A DNA stretch of 64,000 nucleotides from Sporosarcina sp. E16_8 (GCF_017347095.1 NZ_JADPRZ010000004.1:150426-214425); one strand, 5' to 3'; shown: positions 17,238 to 26,535, numbered from the stretch's first letter. Notes: generated by a model not told the origin, from the sequence alone. Numbers and translations are program-made.

Positions 17238-18281
17238 ATGGTAGGACGAAACGATCCGTGTCCATGTGGGAGCGGAAAGAAATATAAAAAGTGTTGTGCA
17301 GAGAAAAATGAATCACCTTTAGAGACACTTATTGATGAGGAACTTGAGCGTATCGTCTTTGGTGCATATGAACAAGCTACAGCCCCAGCGGATATTTCAG
17401 AGTTCGAAAGCCATAGAAGACACTGGAAAAGTAAACTTGATAAACTGATGGCACCGGATGACGTAGAAGAGGCTGTAAGTGAATATTTCTTATTCGTTGC
17501 GCGGCGTGATTTGTGGAAGCGTCATCTTCTCAGAGTGTTGAATAGCCCGATAAGAGGTACAGTTCGATCCGTATTGGAATTATGGAAAGAGCCTATTGTT
17601 TTGTTTGCTAAAGTGAAAGAGGAGAAGGAAGGATATGTTGTTGTCCAAGAAATACTTGGCGAGCGCATGTTCAAACTGGAAAAGAAAGAAGGAATGCTAC
17701 TGGAAGAGCATTCATTCGTATTCGGTATTGTTTTGCCGGATAATCGGGACCAGAACAATGATATCTACGTAATCTCTTCACTTATGTTTATTAATGATTG
17801 GAATGGTTCACTCGAAAAACAAATAGTTGAACTTGCGGAGTCAAGCGGGTTCGATAAGAGTCTTGCGTTCTATAATGAGCATATGACAGACGTCTACGAA
17901 ATTTTGCTTGCCAGGGATTCACGAACAGTGAATGAACTAATAGAGCATGATTTTACACCAGTTCAGCAAGAAGTAATCGAGAGCCTTGATGAAGTACTTG
18001 AGTTAAGAAATACGCCTAAAGAAGCACGTGAATTACTGAGAAATATTGTCGTAACGTATTTCTTGAAAGAGCGCCCCAATTTCCGTAAACCTGGTGTTAT
18101 CGCCGCTGCAGTATTTTTTGTAGCAGTTGATTTGGAGATTATAAAAGATGAAGAATTGACGAATGCTGAAATTGCTAAGTTGTTCGTTGTATCGGCGAGT
18201 TCGATGATGAAACATGCAGATAATATCCGTGAATTTGTCATTGAAATGTACGAACGAAGCCGCCAGCAAGTAGAGGAATAA
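17238..18281 (+). CDS. SEC-C zinc-motif protein with C-terminal DUF6398/cyclin-like helical domain
   Basis: 347-aa cytoplasmic protein. Residues about 3-20 are a SEC-C motif, GRNDPCPCGSGKKYKKCC, the zinc-binding tail best known from SecA, here at the N-terminus. The middle (about 30-230) is not recognised. Residues about 265-340 read RPNFRKPGVIAAAVFFVAVDL then LTNAEIAKLFVVSASSMMKHADNI. The pattern, an Ala-rich helix followed by an HTH-like NAEIAKLF-VS-SSMMKH, resembles DUF6398 and the cyclin-like repeats of TFIIB-type factors. Function unknown; a nucleic-acid-binding role is inference. Monocistronic, AGGACG ribosome site, terminator downstream. Confidence 0.75.
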   Translation: MVGRNDPCPCGSGKKYKKCCAEKNESPLETLIDEELERIVFGAYEQATAPADISEFESHRRHWKSKLDKLMAPDDVEEAVSEYFLFVARRDLWKRHLLRVLNSPIRGTVRSVLELWKEPIVLFAKVKEEKEGYVVVQEILGERMFKLEKKEGMLLEEHSFVFGIVLPDNRDQNNDIYVISSLMFINDWNGSLEKQIVELAESSGFDKSLAFYNEHMTDVYEILLARDSRTVNELIEHDFTPVQQEVIESLDEVLELRNTPKEARELLRNIVVTYFLKERPNFRKPGVIAAAVFFVAVDLEIIKDEELTNAEIAKLFVVSASSMMKHADNIREFVIEMYERSRQQVEE

Positions 18282-18332
18282 CTCTGTAGATGGAATGAGT
18301 AGCGATTGAGATGAATAGGATAGAAATGGATT

Positions 18333-18368
18333 AACCCTGGACGGGAATGAAATCGTCCGGGGTTTTCA
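18333..18368 (+). terminator. Terminator after the SEC-C gene
   Basis: AACCCTGGACG pairs with CGTCCGGGGTT (one mismatch) and is followed by TTTTC. Confidence 0.82.
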
Positions 18369-18416
18369 TTTTCGGTAAAATTAAAGGGATATGATAGGGA
18401 ATGTCGAATTAATAGA

Positions 18417-18430
18417 TGTAAGCGTTTTCA
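18417..18430. promoter_or_regulatory. Perfect cre box before the lysine-degradation genes
   Basis: TGTAAGCGTTTTCA fits TGWNANCGNTNWCA at every defined position and ends 32 bp before the aldehyde dehydrogenase start. A CcpA roadblock or promoter block of lysine catabolism is the natural reading (inference). Confidence 0.7.
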
Positions 18431-18462
18431 AAATGGTGTGTTAGAGAAAGGGGCATGTTGCA

Positions 18463-19941
18463 ATGCGACTGAACAATTATATCGGGGGTTCCTGGCAGGA
18501 AGCTGGTGGGGCAGATTATACGGCAGTCTTGAATCCAGCAAATGGTATGGAACTGGCACAAGTAAGATTATCGACTAAAGAAGATGTGAGTCTTGCGGTA
18601 AAGTCGGCGAAAGAGGCTCAGAAAAAATGGGCACTCGTTCCCGCACCGAAACGTGCAGACTTTTTATATGAAATTGGACGGCTCATGAAAGAGAAGAAAG
18701 AGCATTTATCGCAAGTATTGACGAAAGAAATGGGGAAAGTCATCGAAGAGGCACGCGGTGAAGTGCAGGAAGGCATTGATATGGCACTCTACATGGCGGG
18801 AGAAGGACGCCGCATGTTCGGGGAGACAGTACCTTCGGAGCTTCAAGACAAGTTCGCAATGAGTGTCCGTGCGCCAATCGGAGTTGTCGGGCTCATTACG
18901 CCATGGAATTTCCCAGTGGCGATTGCGACATGGAAATCGTTCCCAGCAATTGTTGCGGGCAATACATTCATCTGGAAACCAGCAACGGAAACACCTATGA
19001 TGGCGTACGAAATGGCACTTATATTTGAAGAAGCAGGGCTCCCTGAGGGTGTTGCGAATATTGTTTTCGGGTCGGGAGCAGAAGTTGGAACAGCGATGAT
19101 TGAACACCCCGATGTTCGCGTTATTTCATTCACAGGGTCGACTGAAACGGGTCGTCATGTTGCGGAAACAGGTGGACGCCATTTGAAAAAAGTATCGCTT
19201 GAAATGGGTGGTAAAAATGCGGTCATCGTTATGGATGACGCGGATATCGAACTGGCAGTGGAAGGGATCCTTTGGAGTGCATTCGGAACAGCGGGTCAGC
19301 GTTGTACAGCATGTAGCCGCGTCATCGTGCATACAGATGTAAAGGAAGAGCTCGAGCGAAAACTTGTGGAAGCGATGAAAGTGTTATCGATTGGCGATGG
19401 ACTGGATGAATCAGTGAAAATCGGTCCGGTCATCAATAAAAAAGCGCTCGATAAAATTCACGGCTATGTCGGAATTGGCAAGGATGAAGGCGCGAAACTT
19501 CTTGCGGGTGGAAATATATTGACGGATGGAAAACTTGCGGATGGCCATTATTACGAACCAACTTTATTCACAGATGTGAAATGGGATAGCCGCCTTGCAC
19601 AAGAAGAAATTTTTGGGCCTGTCGTTTCGCTCATTGAAGTTTCAAGTTTAGATGAAGCGATTGAGGTCAATAACAGTGTGAAGTTTGGACTTTCAAGTTC
19701 AATTTTCTCGCGTGATGTCAATAAAGTGTTTCGGGCACAACGTGATCTTGATACAGGTATTGTCTACGTGAATGCTGGAACGACAGGTGCCGAAATCCAT
19801 CTGCCATTTGGCGGAACAAAAGGGACGGGCAACGGGCACCGTGATTCTGGTGTTGCAGCACTTGATGTATTCACTGAATGGAAGAGTATTTATATAGACT
19901 TCAGCGGGAAATTGCAACGAGCGCAGATTGACACGGACTAA
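18463..19941 (+). CDS. Aldehyde dehydrogenase, probably 2-aminoadipate 6-semialdehyde dehydrogenase
   Basis: NAD(P)-dependent aldehyde dehydrogenase, 492 aa. Catalytic Cys281 lies in GQRCTACSR and the general base Glu247 in LEMGGKN. The PWNFP loop and FTGSTETGR nucleotide motif are present, and GGTKGTGNGHRD near the C-terminus is typical of ALDH7-like enzymes. The gene after it encodes a lysine 6-dehydrogenase that makes 2-aminoadipate 6-semialdehyde, so oxidation of that compound to 2-aminoadipate is the best-supported role (context inference). First gene of the cluster, behind a cre box. GAAAGGGG precedes the ATG. Confidence 0.85.
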   Translation: MRLNNYIGGSWQEAGGADYTAVLNPANGMELAQVRLSTKEDVSLAVKSAKEAQKKWALVPAPKRADFLYEIGRLMKEKKEHLSQVLTKEMGKVIEEARGEVQEGIDMALYMAGEGRRMFGETVPSELQDKFAMSVRAPIGVVGLITPWNFPVAIATWKSFPAIVAGNTFIWKPATETPMMAYEMALIFEEAGLPEGVANIVFGSGAEVGTAMIEHPDVRVISFTGSTETGRHVAETGGRHLKKVSLEMGGKNAVIVMDDADIELAVEGILWSAFGTAGQRCTACSRVIVHTDVKEELERKLVEAMKVLSIGDGLDESVKIGPVINKKALDKIHGYVGIGKDEGAKLLAGGNILTDGKLADGHYYEPTLFTDVKWDSRLAQEEIFGPVVSLIEVSSLDEAIEVNNSVKFGLSSSIFSRDVNKVFRAQRDLDTGIVYVNAGTTGAEIHLPFGGTKGTGNGHRDSGVAALDVFTEWKSIYIDFSGKLQRAQIDTD

Positions 19942-19965
19942 TACCTAACGTAAGGGGATGGGGAA

Positions 19966-21132
19966 ATGAAGGTTGTCATACTTGGAGCAGGTTTAATGGG
20001 GAAAGAGGCGGCACGCGATCTAGTGAAAAGTGATGACGTTGAAAGAGTTTATTTGGCAGATCTGAACGTCAAGCAGGCGGAAGACTTTGCGGAGGAACTC
20101 ATGTCCGACAAGCTGAATGTCCTATTACTGGATGCGAAAAATGATCAGCGATTAAGCGAAGTGATGGCACTAGGGGATGTGGTTATCAATGCGCTATTCT
20201 ATACGTTTAATGAAAAGGTTGCTCGAATCGCAGTAGATATCGGTGTTCATTCCATTGATCTTGGCGGTCATATCGGCGGTGCAACGGATGCGGTGCTCGG
20301 TCTGGCGGACGAGGCGATTGCGAAAGGTGTGACAATCATTCCAGATCTAGGGGTAGCTCCTGGAATGATTAATATTCTTACTGGTTATGGAGCAGGTAAA
20401 CTCGATAAAGTTAGTTCCATCAAGTTATTTGTTGGGGGAATTCCGGTGAAACCGGAGCCGCCGCTTAATTATAATGTCGTCTTTTCATTGGAAGGCGTGT
20501 TTGATCATTACACTGATCCTTCTCACGTTATTCGAAATGGGCAACTGTTGGAAGTACCATCATTGTCTGAAATCGAAACGATTCATTTTGATAAATTCGG
20601 TGAGCTTGAGGCGTTTCATACGTCAGGCGGCACGTCGACATTGACGACATCGTTCCCGAATGTGGAAACACTTGAATACAAAACGATTCGTTACAAAGGG
20701 CATGCGGAGAAGTTCCAACTACTTGTCGATTTAGGCTTGCTATCACGGGACAATGAAGTGACTGTTGACGGTCATAAAGTGAAAGTCCGCGACGTCATGA
20801 GGGAGCATCTGTCACCGCAACTTCGCCTTGGTAAGAAATCGGATGCAGTGTTGCTACGCGTTATTGTCAGCGGTGAAAAAAGCGGTATGCCCGTAACGTA
20901 CGAGTACGATCTAATTACGGAAAAGGATACGGCGGTAAATGAGACTGCAATGGCGCGTGCTACGGCAAACACGATTTCCATTGTGGCGCAAATGATTGGC
21001 GATGGCACCATTACGAAACGTGGCGTTCATCCACCTGAAAATATCGTGCCTGGTGAATTGTATATTGAAGAGATGAAAAAGCGCGGTGTTGTAATCGAAG
21101 AAAGCATCGAGTCGAACGAGGCGCGTGTCTAA
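19966..21132 (+). CDS. lysDH: L-lysine 6-dehydrogenase (saccharopine-dehydrogenase fold)
   Basis: 388-aa enzyme with an N-terminal Rossmann motif [17 protein letters not shown] and saccharopine dehydrogenase-like catalytic fold. Stretches such as [43 protein letters not shown] and [10 protein letters not shown] are what I recall from the Geobacillus lysine 6-dehydrogenase, which oxidatively deaminates the lysine epsilon-amino group to 2-aminoadipate 6-semialdehyde and ammonia. It starts 24 bp after the aldehyde dehydrogenase gene, which would take the product onward. A saccharopine reductase is a less likely alternative. An array of palindromic repeats begins directly after the stop codon. 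Confidence 0.82.
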   Translation: MKVVILGAGLMGKEAARDLVKSDDVERVYLADLNVKQAEDFAEELMSDKLNVLLLDAKNDQRLSEVMALGDVVINALFYTFNEKVARIAVDIGVHSIDLGGHIGGATDAVLGLADEAIAKGVTIIPDLGVAPGMINILTGYGAGKLDKVSSIKLFVGGIPVKPEPPLNYNVVFSLEGVFDHYTDPSHVIRNGQLLEVPSLSEIETIHFDKFGELEAFHTSGGTSTLTTSFPNVETLEYKTIRYKGHAEKFQLLVDLGLLSRDNEVTVDGHKVKVRDVMREHLSPQLRLGKKSDAVLLRVIVSGEKSGMPVTYEYDLITEKDTAVNETAMARATANTISIVAQMIGDGTITKRGVHPPENIVPGELYIEEMKKRGVVIEESIESNEARV

Positions 21133-21133
21133 T

Positions 21134-21650
21134 GAGAAAAGCGGAAGACGCCGCACAGCTCCGACAGGCATAAGTAAATAAAAGAAGGCAGTCTAAGATC
21201 GCGACTTCCTGTCGCAACGACTGCATACCTGCATCCTTGCAGGCATGGCTCACTTTTCCACATAGTTGGATTACTTATGACCCGAGGAGTTGGAGCCTGT
21301 AGCTAGACACTAAGAAAAGCGGAAGGCGCCGTTTAGACGCGACAGGCATAAGACGGACCAACGGCGCGGCGAACTTCCGCATAGTTGAGCTGACTTATGA
21401 CCCGAGCGGCTGGTGCCTGTAGCTAGACACTAAGAAAAGCGGAAGTCGCCGTTTAGACGCGACAGGCATAAGACGGACCAACGGCGCGGCGAACTTCCGC
21501 ATAGTTGAGCTGACTATCAAGGAACCCTGCCTAAGTGCGCCGCGTCCTGCGGCAACAAGGAGGGATGCAGTTCAATCCCTCCTCGCTGCGTAACTCACAT
21601 CCTGTGAGCCTCCGAGCGGCTGGTGCCTAGAGCTAGACACTGTTCCAAGT
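21134..21650. repeat. Array of about 120-bp palindromic repeats between lysDH and the acyl-CoA dehydrogenase
   Basis: Units start AGAAAAGCGGAAG and end near GCTAGACAC. 21301-21420 and 21421-21515 are a tandem duplication with a 120-bp period and one mismatch (21325 versus 21445). Inner parts include GACAGGCATAAGACG and ACTTATGACCCGAG. The last part (about 21516-21645) carries a different module with CAACAAGGAGGGATG and AGTTCAATCCCTCC, which can pair. The array starts 2 bp after the lysDH stop. No open frame is supported. Related arrays lie at 53156, 58795 and 63797. Confidence 0.85.
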
Positions 21651-21711
21651 TGAAAACGTATAATTTCTGATCTGATTAACGGCAAAGTATTTTGTGAAAG
21701 GAGATGGAAAA

Positions 21712-22902
21712 GTGGACTTCGGATTTACGGAAGAACAGAAAATGTTGAGGAAAACGGCACGCCAGTTCGTCGATGCAGAAATTATGCCTCATATCCAGAA
21801 ATGGGATGCACAAGGTGGATTCGATCAGGCGATTTGGAAGAAGCTTGCGGATCTTGGCTTCATGGGCGTGTGTATACCGGAGCAATATGGTGGCAGTAGC
21901 ATGGATTACAATTCGCTCGCGATATTGTGTGAAGAATTGGAGCGTGGGGATACAGCGTTCCGGACAGCAGTATCGGTCCATATTGGCTTGAACTCTATGA
22001 GCCTACTGCAGTGGGGTAATGAAGAACAGAAGGAAAAGTACCTTGTGCCGCAAGCGAAGGGCGAAAAAATAGGTGCATTCGGATTGACAGAACCGGGTGC
22101 AGGTTCCGATGTTGCTGCAATGTCGACAACTGCCGTGCGTGACGGAGAAGACTATGTATTAAACGGTCAAAAAACGTGGATTTCCCTTTGTGATATTGCG
22201 GATCATTTCCTTGTTTTCGCGTATACGGATAAAGCGAAGAAACACCATGGTATTAGCGCGTTCATCGTCGAACGGAAGACGCCAGGTTTTTCATCGAAAG
22301 CGATCAAAGGAAAGTATGGCATTCGTGCAGGCAATACAGGCGAACTGTTTTTCGAAGATATGCGTATCCCAGCTGCGAATTTATTAGGTGAAGAAGGCGA
22401 CGGATTTAAAATCGCCATGGCGTCACTTGATAATGGGCGCTTCACTGTCGCTGCGGGGGCGGTTGGCTTAATCATGGGCTGTCTCGAAGAAAGTGTGAAG
22501 TATTGCCATGCGCGGGAAACGTTTGGTAAGGAAATAGGTAGACACCAACTCGTTCAGCAAATGATTGCTAACATGGAAGCGGGCTATCAGATGAGTCGTC
22601 TACTTGTCTATCGAGCTGGTGAAATGAAAAATAAAGGATTGCGTAATACGCGCGAGACATCGCTTGCGAAATGGCAGGCATGCGATTTTGCCAATAAAGC
22701 AGCGGATGATGCATTCCAAATTCACGGCGCATACGGCTATTCGGATGAATACCCAGTCGCTCGATTCCTGCGTAATTCAAAGGCGCCTGTTATTTATGAA
22801 GGAACTCGTGAAATCCATACGATTATGCAGGCAGAATATGTGCTTGGTTACCGGGAAGATAAGAAATTGAGTAATAGGCTACCTGAGTGGCCGTTTGAGT
22901 GA
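21712..22902 (+). CDS. Acyl-CoA dehydrogenase, possibly glutaryl-CoA related
   Basis: FAD-dependent acyl-CoA dehydrogenase, 396 aa, full length. Family motifs are [38 protein letters not shown] and [17 protein letters not shown]. The catalytic base is Glu363 in IYEGTREIH. The GTG at 21712 is preferred because AAAGGAGA lies 7 nt upstream; the frame opens earlier at 21694 inside that site. Its substrate is not determinable. A late step of lysine breakdown (glutaryl-CoA) would suit the neighbours, but short- or branched-chain acyl-CoA is equally possible. It is separated from lysDH by a 0.5-kb repeat array. Confidence 0.88.
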   Translation: MDFGFTEEQKMLRKTARQFVDAEIMPHIQKWDAQGGFDQAIWKKLADLGFMGVCIPEQYGGSSMDYNSLAILCEELERGDTAFRTAVSVHIGLNSMSLLQWGNEEQKEKYLVPQAKGEKIGAFGLTEPGAGSDVAAMSTTAVRDGEDYVLNGQKTWISLCDIADHFLVFAYTDKAKKHHGISAFIVERKTPGFSSKAIKGKYGIRAGNTGELFFEDMRIPAANLLGEEGDGFKIAMASLDNGRFTVAAGAVGLIMGCLEESVKYCHARETFGKEIGRHQLVQQMIANMEAGYQMSRLLVYRAGEMKNKGLRNTRETSLAKWQACDFANKAADDAFQIHGAYGYSDEYPVARFLRNSKAPVIYEGTREIHTIMQAEYVLGYREDKKLSNRLPEWPFE

Positions 22903-22910
22903 ATTTACAG

Positions 22911-22942
22911 TCCTGAAGGGATAGGCCTATCAGGATTTTTTC
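22911..22942 (+). terminator. Terminator after the acyl-CoA dehydrogenase
   Basis: TCCTGA/TCAGGA stem with an additional inner TAGGCCTA, followed by six T. Confidence 0.75.
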
Positions 22943-23026
22943 TTGGTTAGTGATAAGCGATAGAGGGATACAACTACCATATAGTACAGTAAAACGTTGA
23001 GAAAGTACCTACTATGGGGTGAAGAT

Positions 23027-23263
23027 ATGGAAAGTTTGAAACGGTTGCTAGGCTTTCTTAATAGCCTAGAGGACAAGAAAATAGATTATAAACTAAATAA
23101 AATTAGAAATGAAGCGATTATGGTGGAGATAGCCGTCCCTGGTCAATTGTGGGAGGTTGAGTTTATGGATGATGGTACGATAGAGATTGAAAAGTTCATA
23201 AATGATGGGGGTTTTTATGATGGTGAAGAATTGAAAACGTTATTTGAAAAATTTAGCGATTAA
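23027..23263 (+). CDS. Small conserved hypothetical protein, immunity-protein-like
   Basis: 78-aa acidic soluble protein. The core reads MVEIAVPGQLWEVEFMDDGTIEIEKF, then a short C-terminal helix ending LFEKFSD. The VPG-x-x-WEVEF-x-DG-x-x-E-E pattern is shared by a widespread family of small orphan proteins, some found near toxin modules; I cannot name it with certainty. No toxin gene is next to it here. The ATG at 23027 has GGGGTG 5 nt upstream; the frame opens earlier at 22997 without a site. Confidence 0.65.
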   Translation: MESLKRLLGFLNSLEDKKIDYKLNKIRNEAIMVEIAVPGQLWEVEFMDDGTIEIEKFINDGGFYDGEELKTLFEKFSD

Positions 23264-23346
23264 AAAATAGACCACTTGAACTCCTTTGAAACATTCGAGT
23301 TGAACGTATGAATAGGCTTTTTGAATTGCTGAAAGGGGAGATATAG

Positions 23347-24045
23347 ATGGGGAAATATACGATTAATGAATTCGTCAAACAGACTAAGCAGGATGAGAGG
23401 GTAAGTGAATACTTTGAATTGGAAACACCGCGAATTCTAGAAGTGAATTTAACTGACTTTGTTTGGGCGAAGATGGGCTCTATGATCTCATATACGGGTC
23501 AGATTAAATTTGAGCGGGAAAAAGTGCTTGAGCATGGTGTAGGCATGATGTTTAAAAAAGCGCTTACGGGTGAAGGTACTTCACTGATGAAAGCAACAGG
23601 AAATGGTCGGCTTTATTTAGCGGACCAAGGGAAAAAGATAACCATTTTTGATTTGAATAATGAATCGATTACGGTGAATGGCAATGATCTTCTTGCGTTT
23701 GAACCAAGTATTGAATGGGATATTAAGTTGATGAAGAAAGTGGCTGGAATGATGTCAGGTGGACTGTTCAATGTCACGTTGAGAGGTAAAGGGAAGGTTG
23801 CGATTACTACCCATTTTGAGCCGCTAACGCTACTTGTCCACCCTGGAGAATCCGTCATTACAGACCCGAATGCAACAGTCGCCTGGTCTGGCCATTTAAC
23901 ACCGGAGTTTCGAACAGATATTAGCATTAGGACCTTCTTTGGTCGTGGTAGTGGAGAATCGATTCAAATGGAGTTTAGTGGTGAAGGTTTTGTTATCATT
24001 CAACCGTTTGAAGAAGTTTATATGACTGGAAATGGATCCTCTTAA
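23347..24045 (+). CDS. AIM24 family protein (second, shorter copy)
   Basis: 232-aa member of the AIM24 family, clearly distinct from the copy at 13589. Seen: TPRILEVNLTDFVWAKMGSMISYTGQIKFERE, GEGTSLMKATGNGRLYLADQGKKI and GEGFVIIQPFEEV. These are the repeating beta motifs of the family. AAAGGGGAG precedes the ATG. Role unknown; stands alone after the 78-aa gene, with a terminator-like hairpin downstream. Confidence 0.85.
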   Translation: MGKYTINEFVKQTKQDERVSEYFELETPRILEVNLTDFVWAKMGSMISYTGQIKFEREKVLEHGVGMMFKKALTGEGTSLMKATGNGRLYLADQGKKITIFDLNNESITVNGNDLLAFEPSIEWDIKLMKKVAGMMSGGLFNVTLRGKGKVAITTHFEPLTLLVHPGESVITDPNATVAWSGHLTPEFRTDISIRTFFGRGSGESIQMEFSGEGFVIIQPFEEVYMTGNGSS

Positions 24046-24116
24046 ATACCGAGCTTATCCTGTTGAATTCAAAGATAGGGTGTAAGCATAACTAACAGAT
24101 ATAGATTCGTGATACC

Positions 24117-24156
24117 CTCCAAATAGAAATGATTTTTTATTTGGAGCACTCTTTTT
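24117..24156 (+). terminator. Probable terminator after the second AIM24 gene
   Basis: CTCCAAATA pairs with TATTTGGAG across a 12-nt loop; a run of T follows after two bases. The rest of the 290-bp gap to the next gene shows nothing else clear. Confidence 0.65.
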
Positions 24157-24335
24157 GAAATAGAATCCTAATTTTAGGTGGTAAGTCTTGAAACAATCGC
24201 ATCGGTGGTTGTTTATAACTCGCAGGAAGGCCAAACATATTCCCTTTTTTTACAACCTTATTTACACTAGCCGCATAGTTTGTGATAAACTACTCCTTAA
24301 AAAAACAATTCACCATAAAAAAGGAGTGTTTCCCT

Positions 24336-25505
24336 TTGAAGATTGAACCTTCGTTAAAAATGTCCATTTTTGCACCTGCCATTTTCGGAGATTTAAAAGT
24401 AGCAGCCGAAGTGAAAAAAGCGACGGGCGCTGAAGTCTATGATTTAAGTCTCGGCAGTCCGGATCTTCCCCCTGACGAAAAAGTGAGGCGTGTGTTATCA
24501 GAACAGAGCGCTCTAGCGAATACATACGGTTATACACTTGGCGGCACAAGACAGTTTAACGAAGCTGTCGCGAATTATTATGAACGACGTTCCGGTGTTA
24601 CGCTCAATCCTGAAACGGAAATAATTCAAACAATGGGTTCTCAAGAAGGACTTGTCCATCTGCCGCTCGCTTTTTGCAATGAAGGAGACTTTGTGTTGAC
24701 AACGAATCCTGCATACGTTGCATATGAAGCGGGTATTAAGCTTGCGGGTGCAGTTCCTTATGAGATGCCATTGCTGGCGAAAAATGGATTTTTACCAGAC
24801 TTGGATGTGATTCCTGAAGAGGTTGCAAAAAACGCTAAATTACTTATTTTGAATTTACCGGGAAATCCGGTACCAGCGATGCCGAACCCAGTATTTTTTG
24901 AAAAGGTAGTAGCCTTCGCCAAGAAATATAATGTCATCGTGCTCCATGACGCGGCCTATTCCGAATACTATTTCACAGGTGATTCTCCAATCAGTTTCCT
25001 ATCGACACCTGGTGCAATGGAAGTCGGGATGGAGATTAATTCATTATCCAAAAGTTTTAGCCTAGCAGGTGCCCGCATCGCTTATGTTGCTGGTAATGCC
25101 GAGGTAGTTCACATTTTAAGGCAGCTTAAATCGAATTTGGATTATGGAACGTTCGGTCCTATTCAGGACGCGGCTGTCATCGCACTCGATAATGCGGAAG
25201 AGATTACGGATCGTCTGCGGGTAGAGTTTTCTGCGCGCCATAGTGTGTTAATGAAAGGTATGGAAGAGATTGGGTGGTCGGCCACTCCTTCAAGCGGCGG
25301 CATGTTTGTATGGGCAAAATATCCGTATGACATGGATGATAAGGAATTTGTGTTTAAAGTAATCGAGCAATGCGGTGTTGTCATGGTTCCGGGTAGTATC
25401 TTTGGTTCTGAAGGTTCCGGGTTCGTCCGGTTGGCGCTCGTTCAGAAAGTGGAGGTACTGCAAAAAGCCGTCGACCGATTGCGGGATTTAGTAATTACTA
25501 GATGA
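24336..25505 (+). CDS. PLP-dependent class I/II aminotransferase
   Basis: Fold-type I aminotransferase, 389 aa. The PLP-binding Lys239 lies in SLSKSFSLAGARI. Other family marks are YDLSLGSPDLPPD, TYGYTLGGTRQFNEAV, NLPGNPVPA and HDAAYSEYYF. It belongs to the aspartate/LL-diaminopimelate aminotransferase-like group, but the amino donor and acceptor are not clear. The TTG at 24336 is chosen because AAAGGAGTG lies at the right distance; the upstream frame lacks a site. Monocistronic with its own terminator. Confidence 0.88.
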   Translation: MKIEPSLKMSIFAPAIFGDLKVAAEVKKATGAEVYDLSLGSPDLPPDEKVRRVLSEQSALANTYGYTLGGTRQFNEAVANYYERRSGVTLNPETEIIQTMGSQEGLVHLPLAFCNEGDFVLTTNPAYVAYEAGIKLAGAVPYEMPLLAKNGFLPDLDVIPEEVAKNAKLLILNLPGNPVPAMPNPVFFEKVVAFAKKYNVIVLHDAAYSEYYFTGDSPISFLSTPGAMEVGMEINSLSKSFSLAGARIAYVAGNAEVVHILRQLKSNLDYGTFGPIQDAAVIALDNAEEITDRLRVEFSARHSVLMKGMEEIGWSATPSSGGMFVWAKYPYDMDDKEFVFKVIEQCGVVMVPGSIFGSEGSGFVRLALVQKVEVLQKAVDRLRDLVITR

Positions 25506-25542
25506 AGTAAATTAGAGTTACGAAAATAGAATTAGAAAGAAA

Positions 25543-25577
25543 AAAAAGAGCGTTCTTTAAATAGATACGCTCTTTTT
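25543..25577 (+). terminator. Terminator after the aminotransferase
   Basis: AAAAAGAGCG pairs with CGCTCTTTTT, loop of 15 nt. Confidence 0.82.
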
Positions 25578-25664
25578 GGGGTGATAAAACACGTTTTTAT
25601 TAAAGAGAAGTATAATTCATTGTTGAGGTGGAGATGTTGTTTATTGGTTTAGTTAAACGGTTTT

Positions 25665-25721
25665 ATCAACATTGTAAATACCGAACTTAATAAATTTAAT
25701 ATCGGTATTGATAATGTTGAT
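25665..25721. promoter_or_regulatory. 57-bp two-part dyad upstream of the DUF2089 operon
   Basis: Outer arms ATCAACATT (25665-25673) and AATGTTGAT (25713-25721) are perfect. Inner arms ATACCGA (25678-25684) and TCGGTAT (25702-25708) are perfect. The centre is A+T rich. It lies about 50-105 bp before the first gene and is either a double operator or a leader hairpin. Confidence 0.6.
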
Positions 25722-25770
25722 TATTTACGATACGATGTATACAAATGAGAGGAGGGAACTAAATTTAATT

Positions 25771-26136
25771 ATGGCCTATCAAGTTATTAGTCACTGTCCT
25801 GTTTGTAGTGAAACACTAAAAATTACGAAGTTACATTGCTCTCACTGTCACACAACCATCGAAAATGAATTCGAATTATCCAAATTGGCATCCCTGTCGA
25901 ATGATCAACTTCGCTTCGTTGAAGTTTTTCTAATGTGTAGGGGAAACATTAAAGAAGTTGAAAAAGAACTGGGGATTTCCTATCCTACGGTTCGTGGCAA
26001 ATTAAATGAAGTTGTTAGCTCCCTAGGATTTGAAACGAAGAAGAAAAACGTGGTAGATGAGAAAAAGGTAGTTGAAATGTTGGAAAGTGGAGAAATTTCT
26101 GCGGAAGAAGCCATCAGGTTATTAAAAGACGAATAG
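25771..26136 (+). CDS. DUF2089 family protein with zinc ribbon, HTH and SHOCT-like tail
   Basis: 121-aa putative regulator. The N-terminus has two Cys pairs, CPVC and CSHC, forming a zinc ribbon. Residues about 45-95 contain an HTH-like stretch (RGNIKEVEKELGISYPTVRGKLNEVVSSLG). The C-terminal VVEMLESGEISAEEAIRLLKD is the short helical segment shared with YvlB/LiaX-type proteins (SHOCT-like). This composition is typical of DUF2089. First gene of a three-gene operon behind a dyad; autoregulation is plausible. GGAGG lies about 15 nt before the ATG, slightly long. Confidence 0.82.
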   Translation: MAYQVISHCPVCSETLKITKLHCSHCHTTIENEFELSKLASLSNDQLRFVEVFLMCRGNIKEVEKELGISYPTVRGKLNEVVSSLGFETKKKNVVDEKKVVEMLESGEISAEEAIRLLKDE

Positions 26137-26148
26137 GAGGAACCAGCT

Positions 26149-26535
26149 TTGAGTATAGAAATTGAAAAAATAATAACGATGGTACAAGAGGGGAAAGTTG
26201 ATGCAACAAAAGCATCAGAATTGATCCAAGTATTGAAAGATCGGGAATCGGGGAGTAATCTTTCTTCCAAATCACCTGTATATGCTGATAAAATGCTGAA
26301 AATCCGTATTGTATCTGCGGAAAACGATAATGTTTCAGTCAATGTGCCGATTAAGCTTGTGAAAGTCGTTTTGTTAGCTGGACATAACATCGCTGCTAGT
26401 ATCCCGCAATCGGAAAAGTATGTAAAAGATATCGACATCGGCTTACTTATAGAGGCGATTGAGAATGAATTGGACGGTCAAATTGTAGATATTAAATCTG
26501 CGAATGGCGATACAATTTCAGTCGCGATTGAATAG
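26149..26535 (+). CDS. SHOCT-like N-terminal domain protein of the DUF2089 operon
   Basis: 128-aa protein. The N-terminus, IEKIITMVQEGKVDATKASELIQVLKD, repeats the SHOCT-like helical hairpin seen at the end of the preceding DUF2089 protein. The rest (about 50-128) is an alpha/beta domain with KIRIVSAENDNVSVNVPIKL and ISVAIE, resembling the small domain found with YvlB/LiaX-like cell-envelope proteins. Function unknown. Starts at TTG 26149 with AGGAGG 7 nt upstream, 12 bp after the previous gene. Confidence 0.72.
   Translation: MSIEIEKIITMVQEGKVDATKASELIQVLKDRESGSNLSSKSPVYADKMLKIRIVSAENDNVSVNVPIKLVKVVLLAGHNIAASIPQSEKYVKDIDIGLLIEAIENELDGQIVDIKSANGDTISVAIE

Noticed and set aside
21134..21650. 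Insertion sequence
   Set aside because: No transposase frame, no terminal repeats of the usual kind, and units are tandem with a fixed 120-bp period.
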